The notes under the pieces are model-generated. The model searched no databases and was not told where the DNA came from. It saw only the letters and a program-made list of their open reading frames with translations. Made by a program: the position numbers and the translations under genes. 11,050 bases of DNA from DASCOT01 sp036012155 (GTDB lineage: Bacteria; Acidobacteriota; UBA890; WLXD01): contig DASCOT010000001.1 of the NCBI GenBank assembly GCA_036012155.1, positions 1 to 11,050 of the forward strand. The letters run 5' to 3'. Position 1 is the first letter of the stretch. Every line of letters starts with the position of its first letter. This document shows positions 1 to 7,697 of the stretch, one piece after another.

Positions 1-620
1 ACGTACACGTACGGTGCCATGTCCAACGAAGCGGGAATCCCGAAGAAGTAGTCGAATCCCACGGCGTTGGGCCCGGGACGCAGGGGTTGCTCGTAGTCGG
101 TCGGCTCCACAGACCCGAGCCCCAGGTGCCACTTGCCGACGGCGGCGGTGGCGTAGCCGCTGTGCTGCAACAGTGAAGCTAACGTCAGGCGGCCCTCTTC
201 GATGAGCGCCGACGAGTAGCCAACCAAGACGCCGCTTTTCAGCCGCGTTCTCCAGGCGTACCTTCCGGTGAGAAGGCCGTAGCGGGTGGGCGTGCAAACC
301 GCCGATGGTGAGTGCGCGTCGGTGAAGCGCATCCCCTCGCCGGCGAGCCTGTCGATGTTCGGCGTCGGGATCCGCGACGCGGGGTTGTAGCTCCCTGGAT
401 CGCCGTAGCCCATGTCGTCGGCGAGAATGACGACGATGTTGGGCAGCTCCCGGTTGGCTGCGTCGCGCCCCGCCCCTCGACACGCCGATCCGACGAAAAC
501 CATCGAGACAAGGGCGAGCAGGACGAAGGTCGAGGCCTTCACCCTGCGGGAAACGATCCGGCGGTCGAAGCAGCTTCCGGTGTCGCTCAGCGAGCACCCC
601 CTCTTCTGGCGTAGATCCAT
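1..620 (-). CDS. Secreted sulfatase, N-terminal part (runs off left edge)
   Basis: This is the amino-terminal ~206 codons of a type I, formylglycine-dependent sulfatase (PF00884 family) that would cleave sulfate esters outside the cytoplasm. Read from ATG at 620, it has a basic leader, then a hydrophobic stretch (about residues 27-43) ending in G-S-A-C47, a weak lipobox or signal-peptidase site. It continues with NIVVILADDMGYGD (metal-binding DD at 68-69) and the maturation motif C109-T-P-T-R113, whose Cys is converted to formylglycine. LLTGR and GKWHLG follow, then FDYFFGIP near the window edge. A GTG at 542 (codon 27) would give a shorter, more typical signal peptide and is a serious alternative start. 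A GGGG lies 5 bases upstream of the ATG. The gene is divergent from the symporter gene. The family is certain; the substrate (sulfated glycan, steroid or aryl ester) cannot be read. The C-terminal half is outside the window. Confidence 0.93.
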   Translation of the reverse strand, partial: MDLRQKRGCSLSDTGSCFDRRIVSRRVKASTFVLLALVSMVFVGSACRGAGRDAANRELPNIVVILADDMGYGDPGSYNPASRIPTPNIDRLAGEGMRFTDAHSPSAVCTPTRYGLLTGRYAWRTRLKSGVLVGYSSALIEEGRLTLASLLQHSGYATAAVGKWHLGLGSVEPTDYEQPLRPGPNAVGFDYFFGIPASLDMAPYVY

Positions 621-834
621 CTGCCCCAAGTGTTGGCCACGTGTTACCTCAGTAGATCGGGGCTGACAAGCGGTCGTTGAAGACCGCGTGGCCGAGCATC
701 TCCCTTCGTCGCCTTCCCCCGGGATTCTTCGCCGACCTGATGAACGCATATTCAGCTATAGTCATCAGCTTCGAGACCAACTAGCGGTTGCGTAAGGCAC
801 CCCTCGGGCTGAACCAAGCGGGACGAGCTCGCAC
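621..834. other. Divergent intergenic region between sulfatase and symporter genes
   Basis: About 214 bp separate two divergently transcribed genes, so promoters for both should lie here. The only clearly AT-rich patch is around 745-765 and contains a TATAGT hexamer on the plus strand. I saw no convincing operator palindrome, riboswitch, RNA gene or small ORF with a ribosome-binding site. Confidence 0.5.
757..762 (+). promoter_or_regulatory. Candidate -10 element for the symporter gene
   Basis: TATAGT matches the sigma-70 -10 consensus at five of six positions. It lies in the most AT-rich patch of an otherwise GC-rich intergenic region, 73 bp before the proposed TTG start. No good -35 hexamer is present at 16-18 bp spacing, so this is only a candidate. 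Confidence 0.3.
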
Positions 835-2268
835 TTGGGTATCGACCAAACCATCGACAGATTCATGCGGCCGCTCGCGGACGCGATCTACGGCTTCGTT
901 TTCTACGCGGTACCGGTCGCCGGCGCCGAGCTCCCGCTGATCGTCGCCTGGCTGATCGCCGGAGGGCTCTTCTTCACGCTTTATCTGCGCTTCATCAACC
1001 TGCGCGGGTTCCGACACGCGCTACACCTCGTCAGCGGCCGATACGCCAACGCGCTCCACCCAGGGGAGGTCACGCACTTCCAGGCGTTGGCGACCGCGGT
1101 ATCCGGCACCGTCGGCATCGGCAACATCGCCGGCGTCGCGGTAGCGATCTCGGTTGGCGGGCCGGGCGCGACGCTTTGGATGATCATCGCCGGCTTGCTC
1201 GGGATGAGCACCAAATTCGCCGAGTGCACCCTGGCAGTGAAGTTCAGGCGCGAACACGAGAACCGCTCGGTCAGCGGCGGACCGATGTACTTCCTGGAAC
1301 GTGGGCTCGCGTTGCGGGAGCTGCCCCGTACCGGCCGTGCCCTGGGGATCTTCTACGCAGCCGCGATGATCGTCGGGTGCCTCGGAATCGGCAACATGTT
1401 CCAGTCCAACCAGGCCGCGGCGATCCTGATCGACGTCACCGGCGGCGCGGACAGCTTCTTTTTCGGCAGGGCCTGGTTGCTGGGCCTGGCAATGGCGGCC
1501 GTCGTGGCGCTGGTGATCGTCGGTGGCATCCAGAGCATCGCCAGAACCACATCGAAGCTCGTTCCGTTCATGGCGGTGCTGTACGTACTCTTGGCGCTGC
1601 TCATCCTGGTTCTCAACTTCGAGCAGCTGCCCAGGGCGGTGGGCCAGATCTGGCAGGGCGCGTTGGCGCCGGAATCGATCGCCGGCGGCCTGATCGGCGT
1701 CATGATCGTCGGCTTCCGGCGCGCCGTCTTCTCGAACGAAGCCGGCCTCGGCTCCGCGGCGATCGCACATTCCGCAGTACGTACCGACGAACCCGTCACC
1801 GAAGGATTCGTCGCCCTGTTGGAGCCGTTCATCGATACCGTAGTCATCTGCACGATGACCGCACTCGTCATCGTCACGACGGTCTACGACCCGGCGCTGG
1901 CATCGACGGAGGTAAGCGGAATCCAGCTGACGACGGACGCGTTCGCGAGCACGTTGTCATGGTCGCCGGTTCCGTTATCGATCGCCGCAGTGCTCTTCGC
2001 GTTCTCGACGATGCTGTCCTGGAGCTATTACGGCCTCAAGGCATTCACCTACCTCGCCGGACATCGTCCGGTCGTCGAGACCGGCTTCAAGCTCTTCTTC
2101 TGCCTCTTCATCGTTCTCGGGAGCAGCATCCAACTCGGCGCTCTCGTCGATCTGTCAGACGCGCTGATCTTCCTGGTGGCGATCCCGAATCTCGCCGGGC
2201 TCTACCTTCTCGCCCCGCTCTTGAAGGAGGAGCTGACCTCGTATCGGGAGCGCCTCGGACGCTATTGA
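835..2268 (+). CDS. Sodium:alanine/glycine symporter family (AGCS) transporter
   Basis: This 477-residue inner-membrane protein belongs to the AGCS family (AlsT/AgcS/DagA type), which takes up small neutral amino acids with Na+ or H+. The sequence shows about ten strongly hydrophobic segments and family landmarks: SGTVGIGNIAGVA (90-102), GGPGA (108-112), TKFAE (126-130), GNMFQSNQ (186-193), VFSNEAGLGSA (298-308) and ALLEPFIDTVVICT (327-340). The length is normal. The start is uncertain. TTG at 835 gives the usual N-terminal length and has GGACGAG about 7 bases upstream. ATG at 865 is the first ATG but removes ten residues; an in-frame stop at 793 excludes anything longer. It is followed at 124 bp by the amidohydrolase gene and then the taurine genes. 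Import of taurine, or of the alanine made by Tpa, is an inference from context only. Confidence 0.93.
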   Translation: MGIDQTIDRFMRPLADAIYGFVFYAVPVAGAELPLIVAWLIAGGLFFTLYLRFINLRGFRHALHLVSGRYANALHPGEVTHFQALATAVSGTVGIGNIAGVAVAISVGGPGATLWMIIAGLLGMSTKFAECTLAVKFRREHENRSVSGGPMYFLERGLALRELPRTGRALGIFYAAAMIVGCLGIGNMFQSNQAAAILIDVTGGADSFFFGRAWLLGLAMAAVVALVIVGGIQSIARTTSKLVPFMAVLYVLLALLILVLNFEQLPRAVGQIWQGALAPESIAGGLIGVMIVGFRRAVFSNEAGLGSAAIAHSAVRTDEPVTEGFVALLEPFIDTVVICTMTALVIVTTVYDPALASTEVSGIQLTTDAFASTLSWSPVPLSIAAVLFAFSTMLSWSYYGLKAFTYLAGHRPVVETGFKLFFCLFIVLGSSIQLGALVDLSDALIFLVAIPNLAGLYLLAPLLKEELTSYRERLGRY

Positions 2269-2276
2269 GCGTTCTT

Positions 2277-2305
2277 TTGCGCCCGACCGGACCGCACAGT
2301 ACGAT
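2277..2305 (+). promoter_or_regulatory. Candidate sigma-70-like promoter before the amidohydrolase gene
   Basis: TTGCGC (2277-2282) and TACGAT (2300-2305) are separated by 17 bp in the gap between the symporter stop and the amidohydrolase start. They match the -35 and -10 consensus at three and four of six positions. The heptamer GTACGAT at 2299-2305 recurs at 7698-7704 upstream of tpa. The match is weak, and read-through from the symporter gene is equally possible. Confidence 0.28.
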
Positions 2306-2392
2306 CACGGCCCTCGATTCCTGCACCGTCCGCTGAGAGGCGCCTGTCGAGCACCGAGCGGGCCGCCGGGACAACAGATCGCGGGTGACCAG

Positions 2393-4102
2393 ATGGACAG
2401 GTCGAGACGAGCCGTCGTCGTAGCCACACTCACACTTGTCGTCGCCTCCGGCGGGTGCGCGCCCGGGGGCGACTCGGGACCGCGGGCCGACACGATCTTC
2501 TTCGGCGACAACATCGTCACCATGGATCCCACCCAGCCGTCCGTGGCCGCGGTGGCGGTGACCGGCGAGACGATCACCGCCGCTGGTACGCTCGACGAGA
2601 TCATGGCGCTGCAGGGCGCCTCGACGCGTGTCGTCGACCTCGGTGAGCGTGCGCTGCTGCCCGGCTTCATCGACGCACACGGTCACTTCCTCGGAGCCGG
2701 GCGCGCCCTCGATGCTCTGTCGCTCCACTCCCCTCCGGTGGGGGACGTCACGAACATCGACGAGCTCGTCGCCAAGATTCGGCGCTGGATCGAGGACAAG
2801 GAGATCCCGCCGGGCGAGGTCGTCTCCGGAAGGGGCTACGACGACTCGCTGCTCGAAGAGCGACGCCATCCGACGCGCTTCGATCTCGATCGAGCTTCGA
2901 CCGAGCACCCGATCGTGATCGTTCACGTGTCGGGGCATCTCAGTGCGGCCAACTCCGCAGCGCTCGCGGCGAGCAACATCACGGCCGACACAGCCGACCC
3001 CGAGGGCGGCCATATCCGGCGGGTAGAGGGCTCGAGCGAGCCCAACGGTGTGTTCGAGGAATCCGCCGTAGGGCTCCTCGTCAGCGGAGCCTCGTCGCCG
3101 ACGCCCGAGGAATTCGACCAGCTGGTCCGCAAGTCGATCGGCGTCTATCTCGGCTACGGCACCACCACGATCCAGAACGGCGGCGGCACGAGCCCGGAGA
3201 CGGTCGAGACGATCCGCGCCGCCGCCGAGCGAGAGCCGCTGCTCGCCGACGTAGCAGTCTTCACCCGAGCTGACGCAATCCTGGAGGATCGGCTGCAGTA
3301 CGAGCCGAGCTACCGAAACGGCTTCCGCGTCGCGGGCGTCAAGTTCGTACTCGACGGGTCGCCCCAAGGGCGCACCGCGTGGGTCACCGAGCCCTACGAG
3401 GAAGGACCGCCCGGGGCGCCGGCGGATTACCGGGCGTACGGGACGATGGATCCGGACGTCTACAAGGCCCAGGCGGCGGCGCTGCTCGGGCGGGGCGTGC
3501 CCTTTCTCGCCCACGGCAACGGCGACTCCGCCATGGACCTGATGCTCGACGGCGTCGACGAGGCGGTCTCCGGCATGGACGCGGCGCCGGATCACCGCTC
3601 GGTGATCATCCACGCGCAGCTCATGCGGGCCGATCAGCTCGACCGCGCCGCCGAACTGAGCGTCGTGCCCTCGTTCTTCGCCGCGCACACCTTCTTCTGG
3701 GGCGACTGGCACCGGATCAGCTTCGGCGAGGAGCGCGGCAGCAACATCAGCCCGGTACGCTGGGCGATCGACCGGGGCGTGCGCTTCACCGTGCACAACG
3801 ACGCCTCGGTCGTTCCCCCGGACATGATGCGCCTGATCTCGATCACCGTGAACCGCAAGACTCGCAGCAGGCAGGTGCTCGGACCCCATCAGCGCGCCAC
3901 GATCCAGGAGGCGCTGCACGCGGTTACGCTCGGCGCCGCATACCAGTATTTCGAAGAGAGCCGCAAGGGCTCGATCGCCGTGGGGAAGCAGGCGGATCTC
4001 GTGATCCTGGGGCAGAATCCGCTCACCTTAGACGCGTCCGAGCTCGAGCACATCCCGATCATGGAGACATTCTCGAGGGGTCGGTCGGTCTACACGCGGT
4101 GA
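2393..4102 (+). CDS. YtcJ-type amidohydrolase, predicted lipoprotein
   Basis: This 569-residue metal-dependent amidohydrolase (amidohydrolase 3 / YtcJ-like branch, which includes N-substituted formamide deformylase) would hydrolyse an amide or related C-N bond. A basic N-terminus and hydrophobic core end in S-G-G-C22, a lipobox, so the protein is probably a membrane-anchored, periplasmic lipoprotein. Landmarks are the beta-sandwich start DTIFFGDNIVTMD, the metal motif GFIDAHGH (H96, H98), VSGHLSAANSAAL (179-191), VKFVLDGSPQGRTA (316-329), AHGNGD (H374), IIHAQL (H407), HND (D470) and the C-terminal GSIAVGKQADLVIL (526-539). All expected metal and catalytic regions appear intact. The length is typical with a signal peptide included. 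It lies 93 bp before xsc on the same strand. The true substrate is unknown; a taurine or other amine conjugate is a context-based guess. Confidence 0.9.
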   Translation: MDRSRRAVVVATLTLVVASGGCAPGGDSGPRADTIFFGDNIVTMDPTQPSVAAVAVTGETITAAGTLDEIMALQGASTRVVDLGERALLPGFIDAHGHFLGAGRALDALSLHSPPVGDVTNIDELVAKIRRWIEDKEIPPGEVVSGRGYDDSLLEERRHPTRFDLDRASTEHPIVIVHVSGHLSAANSAALAASNITADTADPEGGHIRRVEGSSEPNGVFEESAVGLLVSGASSPTPEEFDQLVRKSIGVYLGYGTTTIQNGGGTSPETVETIRAAAEREPLLADVAVFTRADAILEDRLQYEPSYRNGFRVAGVKFVLDGSPQGRTAWVTEPYEEGPPGAPADYRAYGTMDPDVYKAQAAALLGRGVPFLAHGNGDSAMDLMLDGVDEAVSGMDAAPDHRSVIIHAQLMRADQLDRAAELSVVPSFFAAHTFFWGDWHRISFGEERGSNISPVRWAIDRGVRFTVHNDASVVPPDMMRLISITVNRKTRSRQVLGPHQRATIQEALHAVTLGAAYQYFEESRKGSIAVGKQADLVILGQNPLTLDASELEHIPIMETFSRGRSVYTR

Positions 4103-4195
4103 GTCGATGGCCGCTGCGGCGCGGCGGAAGGACGAGATGGCAATGAATCGGACTACGGCCTCGGAATGAACCTGGGACAGGAGATGGAGATCTAG
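4103..4195 (+). promoter_or_regulatory. Amidohydrolase-xsc spacer with strong ribosome-binding site
   Basis: The 93 bp spacer ends in a GA-rich run containing GGAG at 4186-4189, six bases before the xsc ATG. A second GGAG lies slightly further upstream (4180-4183). This is the clearest Shine-Dalgarno sequence in the window and fixes the xsc start. No hairpin terminator is evident, so co-transcription with the amidohydrolase gene is plausible. Confidence 0.6.
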
Positions 4196-5929
4196 ATGCC
4201 GAAGCAAAGGATGACGCCCTCTGAGGCGCTCGTCGAAACGCTCGTCGCGGAGGGCGTGACCGACGTATTCGGACTCGTCGGCTCGGCGTTCATGGACGCC
4301 CTCGACCTCTTGCCGGATGCGGGCATCCGCTTCATCCCGGTGGCCCACGAGCAGGCCGCGGCGCACGCCGCCGACGGTCTCGCCAGGGTCACCGGAATGC
4401 CTCAGACGTGTATCGCCCAGAACGGCCCGGGGGCCGCGAACTTCGTCTCTGCGATCGCCGCCGCGTACTGGGCGCACTCTCCGGTCGTCGCCATCACGCC
4501 CGAGGCCGGCTCCGGCGGAATCGGGACGGGCGGCTTCCAGGAACTCGACCAGATGGCGATGTTCGCCGAGCAGACCGTGTACCAGGTCAGGGTCAACCGA
4601 CCCGACCGCATGGCCGAGCTCACTCGGCGCTGCTTCTATCGCGCCAAGCTCGAGCTCGGCCCGACGCAGCTCAACATCCCGCGGGATTATTTCTTCGGCG
4701 ATACCGAGCAGGAGATCTTCGCCACCCCGACGCTCGGCCCCGGCCGTCCGCGCCGAGAGGAGATCTCCGAAGCCCTGCGCCTCCTCGAGGGGGCCGAGTA
4801 CCCCGTGATCATCTCCGGCGGCGGCGTCAGCCAGGGAGAGGCGCTCTCCGAGGTCGCCGCGCTCGCCGAGCACCTCAGCGCGCCCGTGGTCAACACGTAC
4901 CTGCACAACGATACGTTTCCGTACGCTCACCCGCTCGGCTGCGGGCCGCTCGGCTACCTCGGATCGAAGGCCGCGATGCGCACCCTCGCCAAGGCGGACG
5001 TGGTGTTGGCGCTCGGCACGAGGCTCGGGGTGTTCGGGCTGCTCCCCCAGTACGACATGGCGTACTGGCCCGAGGACGCTGCTCTGATCCAGGTCGACCG
5101 CGATGCGAAGCAGTGGGGGCTGAGTAAGATCCCGGATCTCTTCTCGATGGCGGACGTGAAGGAGTACGCCACGGAGCTACTCGGGGCGCTGAAGGAAGCC
5201 GGGGCCGCCCGTCCGAAAGACGAGGAACGCCTCGCCGACGTGGCCGGTGCGAAGGCCGCCTGGGACAGCGAGCTCGAGGAACGGTCGTCTTCGACCAACG
5301 CGCTCATGCACCCCAGGCGCTTCCTCTGGGAGCTGCAGCTCGCGCTCCCCGACGACGCCCTCGTCGCCACCGACATCGGCAACACCTGCTCGATCACGAA
5401 CGGCTACCTACGCGGCTTCAAGGGAGGGCGCCAGCACCTCGCCGCGCTCACCTGGGGCAATTGCGGATTCGCCTACGGCTGCGCAATGGGCGCCAAGGTC
5501 GGCAAGCCGCAGGCGCCCGTCTTCGCCATGCAGGGCGATGGTGCTTGGGGGATCAGCGGCCTCTCGGAGGTAATGACCGCCGTGCGGGAGAACATCCCCG
5601 TCATAGCGATCGTCATGAACAACCACGAGTGGGGCGCCGAGAAGAAGAATCAGATCGATTTCTACGACAACCGCTTCGTCGCCGTCGACCTGCCGGACAA
5701 CCCCGACTACGCTAAGCTCGCCGAGGCGATGGGCGCCAAGGGCTACACCGTGGACGACTACCGCGACGTCCAGGACGTGGTGCGGGAGGCTATGGCTTCC
5801 GGCAAGCCGTGTGTCATCAACGCGATCGTCGAGGGTGGCGAGAACGTGCTGGCGGCGCCCTTCCGCCGTGACGCAATGGCAACACCGACCCGTCATCTGG
5901 ACAAGTACGCGCACCTGGATCTGAACTAG
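4196..5929 (+). CDS. xsc: Sulfoacetaldehyde acetyltransferase (ThDP enzyme)
   Basis: This 577-residue cytoplasmic thiamine-diphosphate enzyme (EC 2.3.3.15) converts sulfoacetaldehyde plus phosphate to acetyl phosphate plus sulfite, the desulfonation step of taurine degradation. The three-domain layout of the acetolactate-synthase superfamily is present: N-terminal Pyr domain with catalytic Glu in AHE (E52) and QNGPGAANF (75-83), central domain, and C-terminal PP domain with the ThDP motif GDGAWG (447-452) through NN (475-476). Features I associate with Xsc rather than acetolactate synthase are IGTGGFQELDQMAMF (109-123), LNIPRD, LHNDTFPYAHPLGCGPLGY, EWGAEKKN (478-485) and the APFRRDAM tail (554-561). 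Start and ribosome-binding site are clear. The last 25 codons lie in a perfect 76 bp direct repeat, and the stop TAG overlaps a remnant tpa start by one base. Its usual partner tpa is displaced downstream by the metallopeptidase gene. Confidence 0.93.
   Translation: MPKQRMTPSEALVETLVAEGVTDVFGLVGSAFMDALDLLPDAGIRFIPVAHEQAAAHAADGLARVTGMPQTCIAQNGPGAANFVSAIAAAYWAHSPVVAITPEAGSGGIGTGGFQELDQMAMFAEQTVYQVRVNRPDRMAELTRRCFYRAKLELGPTQLNIPRDYFFGDTEQEIFATPTLGPGRPRREEISEALRLLEGAEYPVIISGGGVSQGEALSEVAALAEHLSAPVVNTYLHNDTFPYAHPLGCGPLGYLGSKAAMRTLAKADVVLALGTRLGVFGLLPQYDMAYWPEDAALIQVDRDAKQWGLSKIPDLFSMADVKEYATELLGALKEAGAARPKDEERLADVAGAKAAWDSELEERSSSTNALMHPRRFLWELQLALPDDALVATDIGNTCSITNGYLRGFKGGRQHLAALTWGNCGFAYGCAMGAKVGKPQAPVFAMQGDGAWGISGLSEVMTAVRENIPVIAIVMNNHEWGAEKKNQIDFYDNRFVAVDLPDNPDYAKLAEAMGAKGYTVDDYRDVQDVVREAMASGKPCVINAIVEGGENVLAAPFRRDAMATPTRHLDKYAHLDLN
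5851..5926 (+). repeat. 76 bp perfect direct repeat, copy A (3' end of xsc)
   Basis: This segment encodes the C-terminal residues of Xsc from the last base of the L552 codon to the final Asn. It is identical at all 76 positions to 7714-7789. Identity breaks at 5850/7713 on the left and at 5927/7790 on the right. Partial similarity continues on both sides, strongly to the right. This copy is part of the functional xsc gene. Confidence 0.95.
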
Positions 5930-5982
5930 TGGCCGACCCACTCGCTACGCTCGCCGCCGGAGTTGCGGAAACCGATGGCTGA
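5929..5982 (+). pseudogene. Remnant of a tpa 5' end after the xsc stop
   Basis: GTG at 5929 overlaps the xsc TAG by one base and opens a 17-codon frame (MADPLATLAAGVAETDG) that ends in TGA at 5980-5982. Its first ten codons resemble the start of Tpa (MTDTPAPLAA). From 5927 to 5958, 25 of 32 bases match 7790-7821 with no gap, and the GTG falls exactly where the tpa ATG lies relative to the direct repeat. After 5958 the similarity is lost. It is best read as a decayed duplicate of the xsc-tpa junction. It could still act as a short leader peptide, since its stop overlaps the metallopeptidase start region. Confidence 0.6.
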
Positions 5983-7657
5983 CTACATGCGCATGGCAAT
6001 TCTAGGGGTCGCCTCTCTGGCCCTGCTCGGTGCCCAGACAGAAACCCTGAGCGGCACGTTGCTCGTCAAGACGCTAGACGACAGGGCCGCGCCACGAACG
6101 CAGTACATCCTCGTTGGTGACGAAGATCAGCGGCGTGTCCTACTGGTGTTAGATCGAGCTCCCGACGTCGAGCCGGGGGCGAGGGTCGCGGCCAGCGGGC
6201 GTTGGCTGGACAAGGTCAGGTTTCGGGTCGACTCCCTCGAGGTCGCGGAGCGCCGCGTCAGGACCGACGGTCCGCTCGTCCGCACGCCGATGGTACATAG
6301 GGTGGCCATTCTGGCCATGGAGGAGGCGAATCTGTCTGCAGAGAAGGCCCTGGGCGAGATGGATACGATGGAGCGCTTCTACGATGAGGTCTCCAGGGGG
6401 GTCGACAGATTCAGGGGTAACACCTTCAGGAAATACAGCATCGACTACGCCGCCAACGACTGCCTATACGACAACACCGACAACCTCTCCGATGCGCTGA
6501 TCGAAGCCTTCGAGGAGGATGGATTCGACGCCGACAACTTCGACCACATCGCTACCGTCGTGCCAAGTGATTGCGGGTCGGATTGGAGCGGCGCCTGGGC
6601 GTATATCGGTGGCATCCGGAACGATGGCGCCCCGTTCTTCGAGACCGTGTCGATGTACAAGGACGACGTCTATGACCCATGGTACCTGGCGCACGAGCTG
6701 GGCCACAATCTGGGCATGAACCACGCGAGGAGCATGGAGTGCGGAGGCCCTGTCTATTACAGCACCGGCGGACGCGGTTGCTCATTTCAGGAGTACGGCA
6801 ACTACAACGACGTCATGGGCAACGGTGAAGGGGTGCACTTCAGTGGCTACTACCAACGCTATCTGGGATGGATAGGAGCCAAGCACGTGGTGACCGCCGG
6901 AAGAGACGGAGAGTTCAACCTGCTGCCCGTGGATGCCGGGGAGTGCGGAATCCAGGCACTCCGCGTTCCCATCCCTGGCGAGGGGACTCACTACTTCTAT
7001 GTCGAGTTCAGACAGGCCAGGAAGGACAGTACCTACCCAGGCACCGGCCGATGGGGCAAGAAGCACCGCGACTCGGTGCTCGTCACCCGCTCGGAGGACG
7101 GCAACGGTCGGGCCCCTTCCTCCAACACCGATCGCATCGAAATGGACACGGGTCGCTACGTCGGTGCCAAGCAAGGCCGTGCCTACGACCTGGGCAATGG
7201 AGTTTCGGTAAAGGTGGCGTCGATCGGGTCCTATGCCCGAGTGTTGATAACGATGCCGGGCAACAAGAAGCACCGCGACGATAACGGGGACCGGCTCCTT
7301 GCCGAGTCGGACGGTAGCCTCGGCGCAACGGCATGCAGCACCCTCAACAAGCACCAGCGGCTCGAGGCAGGCGACTATCTCCGCTCTACGAACATGCGGT
7401 ACACGTTCGGTATGAGCCGTGACGGCAACCTGGAGCTGTTGAAGGGAGCCCAGACAGTCTGGAGTGCCGATACCTGCTGCTCGTCCGCCTACGCGATCAT
7501 GCAAGGGAATGGCGGCCTGGTCGTCTACGACGGTGGAGATCTCCGTTTCTCGTCCGGTACCGCCGGCAACAAGGGGGCCGAGCTGGTCGTTCGCAACAAC
7601 GGCACGGCAGTCATCCTGGACAAACAGGGGAACGTAATCTGGTCCACCGAGCAGTAG
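5975..7657 (+). CDS. Secreted gametolysin-like (M11) zinc metallopeptidase with C-terminal bulb-type lectin domain
   Basis: This is a predicted exported protease of about 560 residues. The order is: signal peptide (hydrophobic segment about 9-20); a small beta-rich domain (about 25-95); the peptidase domain with HELGHNLGMNH (zinc ligands H240, H244, H250; catalytic E241) and a Met-turn YNDVMG (M281), as in gametolysin/M11 metzincins; then, from about residue 436, a B-lectin-like domain with three related segments (MSRDGNLELL, MQGNGGLVVYDG, VVRNNGTAVILD) ending WSTEQ. Several cysteines suit a secreted protein. The start is unsettled: TTG 5963, ATG 5975 and ATG 5987 are all in frame, none with an ideal ribosome-binding site, and 5987 gives the neatest signal peptide. 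It contains about 13 AGG/AGA codons against one in tpa. It sits between two copies of a 76 bp repeat inside a taurine gene pair, so its job is probably unrelated to taurine. Confidence 0.85.
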   Translation: MADYMRMAILGVASLALLGAQTETLSGTLLVKTLDDRAAPRTQYILVGDEDQRRVLLVLDRAPDVEPGARVAASGRWLDKVRFRVDSLEVAERRVRTDGPLVRTPMVHRVAILAMEEANLSAEKALGEMDTMERFYDEVSRGVDRFRGNTFRKYSIDYAANDCLYDNTDNLSDALIEAFEEDGFDADNFDHIATVVPSDCGSDWSGAWAYIGGIRNDGAPFFETVSMYKDDVYDPWYLAHELGHNLGMNHARSMECGGPVYYSTGGRGCSFQEYGNYNDVMGNGEGVHFSGYYQRYLGWIGAKHVVTAGRDGEFNLLPVDAGECGIQALRVPIPGEGTHYFYVEFRQARKDSTYPGTGRWGKKHRDSVLVTRSEDGNGRAPSSNTDRIEMDTGRYVGAKQGRAYDLGNGVSVKVASIGSYARVLITMPGNKKHRDDNGDRLLAESDGSLGATACSTLNKHQRLEAGDYLRSTNMRYTFGMSRDGNLELLKGAQTVWSADTCCSSAYAIMQGNGGLVVYDGGDLRFSSGTAGNKGAELVVRNNGTAVILDKQGNVIWSTEQ

Positions 7658-7697
7658 GTCGGCGACGCGTATCGGGTATTGCTCCGCGCCGTGTGAC

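Noticed and set aside
2108..3919. A 603-codon open frame on the minus strand, antisense to the amidohydrolase gene
   Set aside because: Long antisense frames are common in GC-rich coding DNA. The plus-strand frame has clear family motifs, while this one shows none and is low in hydrophobic, domain-like sequence.
4107..4169. A 20-codon frame (ATG to TGA) in the gap before xsc
   Set aside because: It has no ribosome-binding site and low-complexity Ala/Arg content; too short to support.
4196..5929. Acetolactate synthase (IlvB) as the identity of the ThDP enzyme
   Set aside because: The general fold is shared, but the IGTGGFQELDQMAMF, EWGAEKKN and APFRRDAM segments and the nearby tpa point to Xsc; no small regulatory subunit gene (ilvN) is adjacent.
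7661..7690. Possible hairpin after the metallopeptidase gene (GGCG-A-CG with CGCGCC)
   Set aside because: The stem has a bulge, the loop is long (17 bases) and no T tract follows, so it does not qualify as an intrinsic terminator.
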